This document shows positions 50,403-51,083 of a stretch of 51,083 bases of DNA, piece after piece (the stretch's first letter is position 1; each line of letters opens with the position of its first letter). A model generated the notes under the pieces. That model made no database searches and was not told where the DNA came from. It was given only the letters and a program-made list of their open reading frames with translations. Source of the stretch: Terriglobales bacterium (GTDB taxonomy: Bacteria; Acidobacteriota; Terriglobia; Terriglobales; Acidobacteriaceae). The translations under genes and the position numbers were made by a program. Location: contig JAICXB010000030.1 in NCBI GenBank assembly GCA_025980765.1, positions 1 through 51,083 of the forward strand. Reading direction: 5' to 3'.

Positions 50403-51083
50403 GCTTCAATGAGGCCGCGATGAATTCATCGCGGAAACAGGCTTTAGCGGAAGATACTTGCACGCTTTTGGTATCGCTTCAATGAGGCCGCGATGAATTC
50501 ATCGCGGAAACACGGCAGTTTCACGGTAGGGCAAAGTTTGGCGTATGGCTTCAATGAGGCCGCGATGAATTCATCGCGGAAACATCCTCATCGAACTCCG
50601 ACTCTGGCAGGTGCCAAGGCTCGCTTCAATGAGGCCGCGATGAATTCATCGCGGAAACGGCCCGGACCCGTTCAACCCCGGAAAGCTCAAGACCGCTTCA
50701 ATGAGGCCGCGATGAATTCATCGCGGAAACGTGATTCTTGACGTTCCCCTCATTGAGACGCCACGCGCTTCAATGAGGCCGCGATGAATTCATCGCGGAA
50801 ACGCCTGCATGTTCTCTCGCATCTCCGTCGCTCCTGTCGGCTTCAATGAGGCCGCGATGAATTCATCGCGGAAACGGCGTATTCCCTGCTGGAGCAATAT
50901 GACCTCGAAAAGCTTCAATGAGGCCGCGATGAATTCATCGCGGAAACCTATGCCAGCGGGCCGCAAGACAAGGACGGCAATCCGCTTCAATGAGGCCGCG
51001 ATGAATTCATCGCGGAAACGCCAACCGTGTGCTGAGTTGCTCCATTCCATGTCGAGCTTCAATGAGGCCGCGATGAATTCATC
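50403..51083 (-). CRISPR. CRISPR array, 10 repeats (last one cut by the window) and 9 spacers
   Basis: 36-bp identical repeats start at 50403, 50476, 50548, 50623, 50695, 50767, 50840, 50912, 50984 and 51056. Spacers are 36-39 bases (37, 36, 39, 36, 36, 37, 36, 36, 36) and all different. Each repeat contains the perfect 20-base palindrome CCGCGATGAATTCATCGCGG. On the - strand the repeat begins GTTTC and ends ATTGAAGC, the usual form of a crRNA 5' handle in type I/III systems. So transcription is probably leftward, with the leader and newest spacers outside the window to the right. No cas gene is visible. All complete repeats are identical, including the presumed oldest at 50403. Confidence 0.97.

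Noticed and set aside
50493..50741. Open frame on the + strand with repeated NEAAMNSSRK-like units
   Set aside because: It is the CRISPR repeat translated. Because repeats are 36 bases and most spacers are multiples of 3, the frame stays open by chance.

Overview
The window looks like a chromosomal segment of a GC-rich heterotrophic bacterium, most likely an Acidobacteriota (Koribacter/Terriglobia-like). I infer this from the gene content, the very large exported repeat protein, the FecR-type exported proteins and the many dispersed palindromic intergenic repeats. No 16S gene is present to confirm it.

Layout. (1) 1-12155: a nuo operon on the + strand (end of nuoD, then E, F, G, H, J, K, L, M, N) with no nuoI between H and J. 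A small four-helix-bundle gene bracketed by inverted AT-rich repeats sits between nuoD and nuoE. (2) 12237-15073: an exported protein, a dienelactone hydrolase, a membrane-anchored protein and an AhpD-like protein. (3) 15253-21645: a type IV pilus / type II secretion assembly operon (PilC/GspF, PilB/GspE, PilM, PilN, PilO, a PilP/GspC-like protein and an unusual pseudopilin). No secretin is visible. (4) 21752-29064, - strand: an IscA/ErpA-type Fe-S protein, then a beta-oxidation operon in the order fadN-fadA-fadE. A MazF-type toxin pair with its own promoter lies between fadN and fadA, and a GxxExxY nuclease-like gene framed by inverted repeats lies between fadA and fadE. (5) 29543-35906: a cluster of two ATP-grasp-like proteins, a YbdK-type carboxylate-amine ligase, an M29-type aminopeptidase and two esterases, suggestive of synthesis and trimming of a small peptide-like compound. 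(6) 36049-41232: a 1727-residue exported repeat protein with a collagen-like tract. (7) 41495-48307: glgA, rsmA, a FecR protein, an exported protein overlapping ruvC, and a glutaryl-CoA dehydrogenase gene lying between repeat blocks. (8) 48308-51083: a gene-poor, repeat-dense end with one copy of a 260-bp repeat (the other, inverted, is at 29.3 kb), a 34-bp tandem repeat, a small membrane protein, a decayed tRNA-Asn, an 18-bp perfect hairpin, a small gene that may be truncated, and a CRISPR array that runs off the window end without visible cas genes.

The most unusual theme is the intergenic DNA. Several unrelated repeat families share one architecture: short oligomers repeated in tandem and arranged head-to-head as long imperfect palindromes, often ending right at a start or stop codon. 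In two places the palindrome is opened by exactly one small gene (four-helix-bundle protein; GxxExxY protein with a PD-(D/E)xK/QxxxY nuclease signature). Both lie inside operons that are otherwise conserved. I read these as filled and empty states of small non-autonomous genetic elements; this is an inference.
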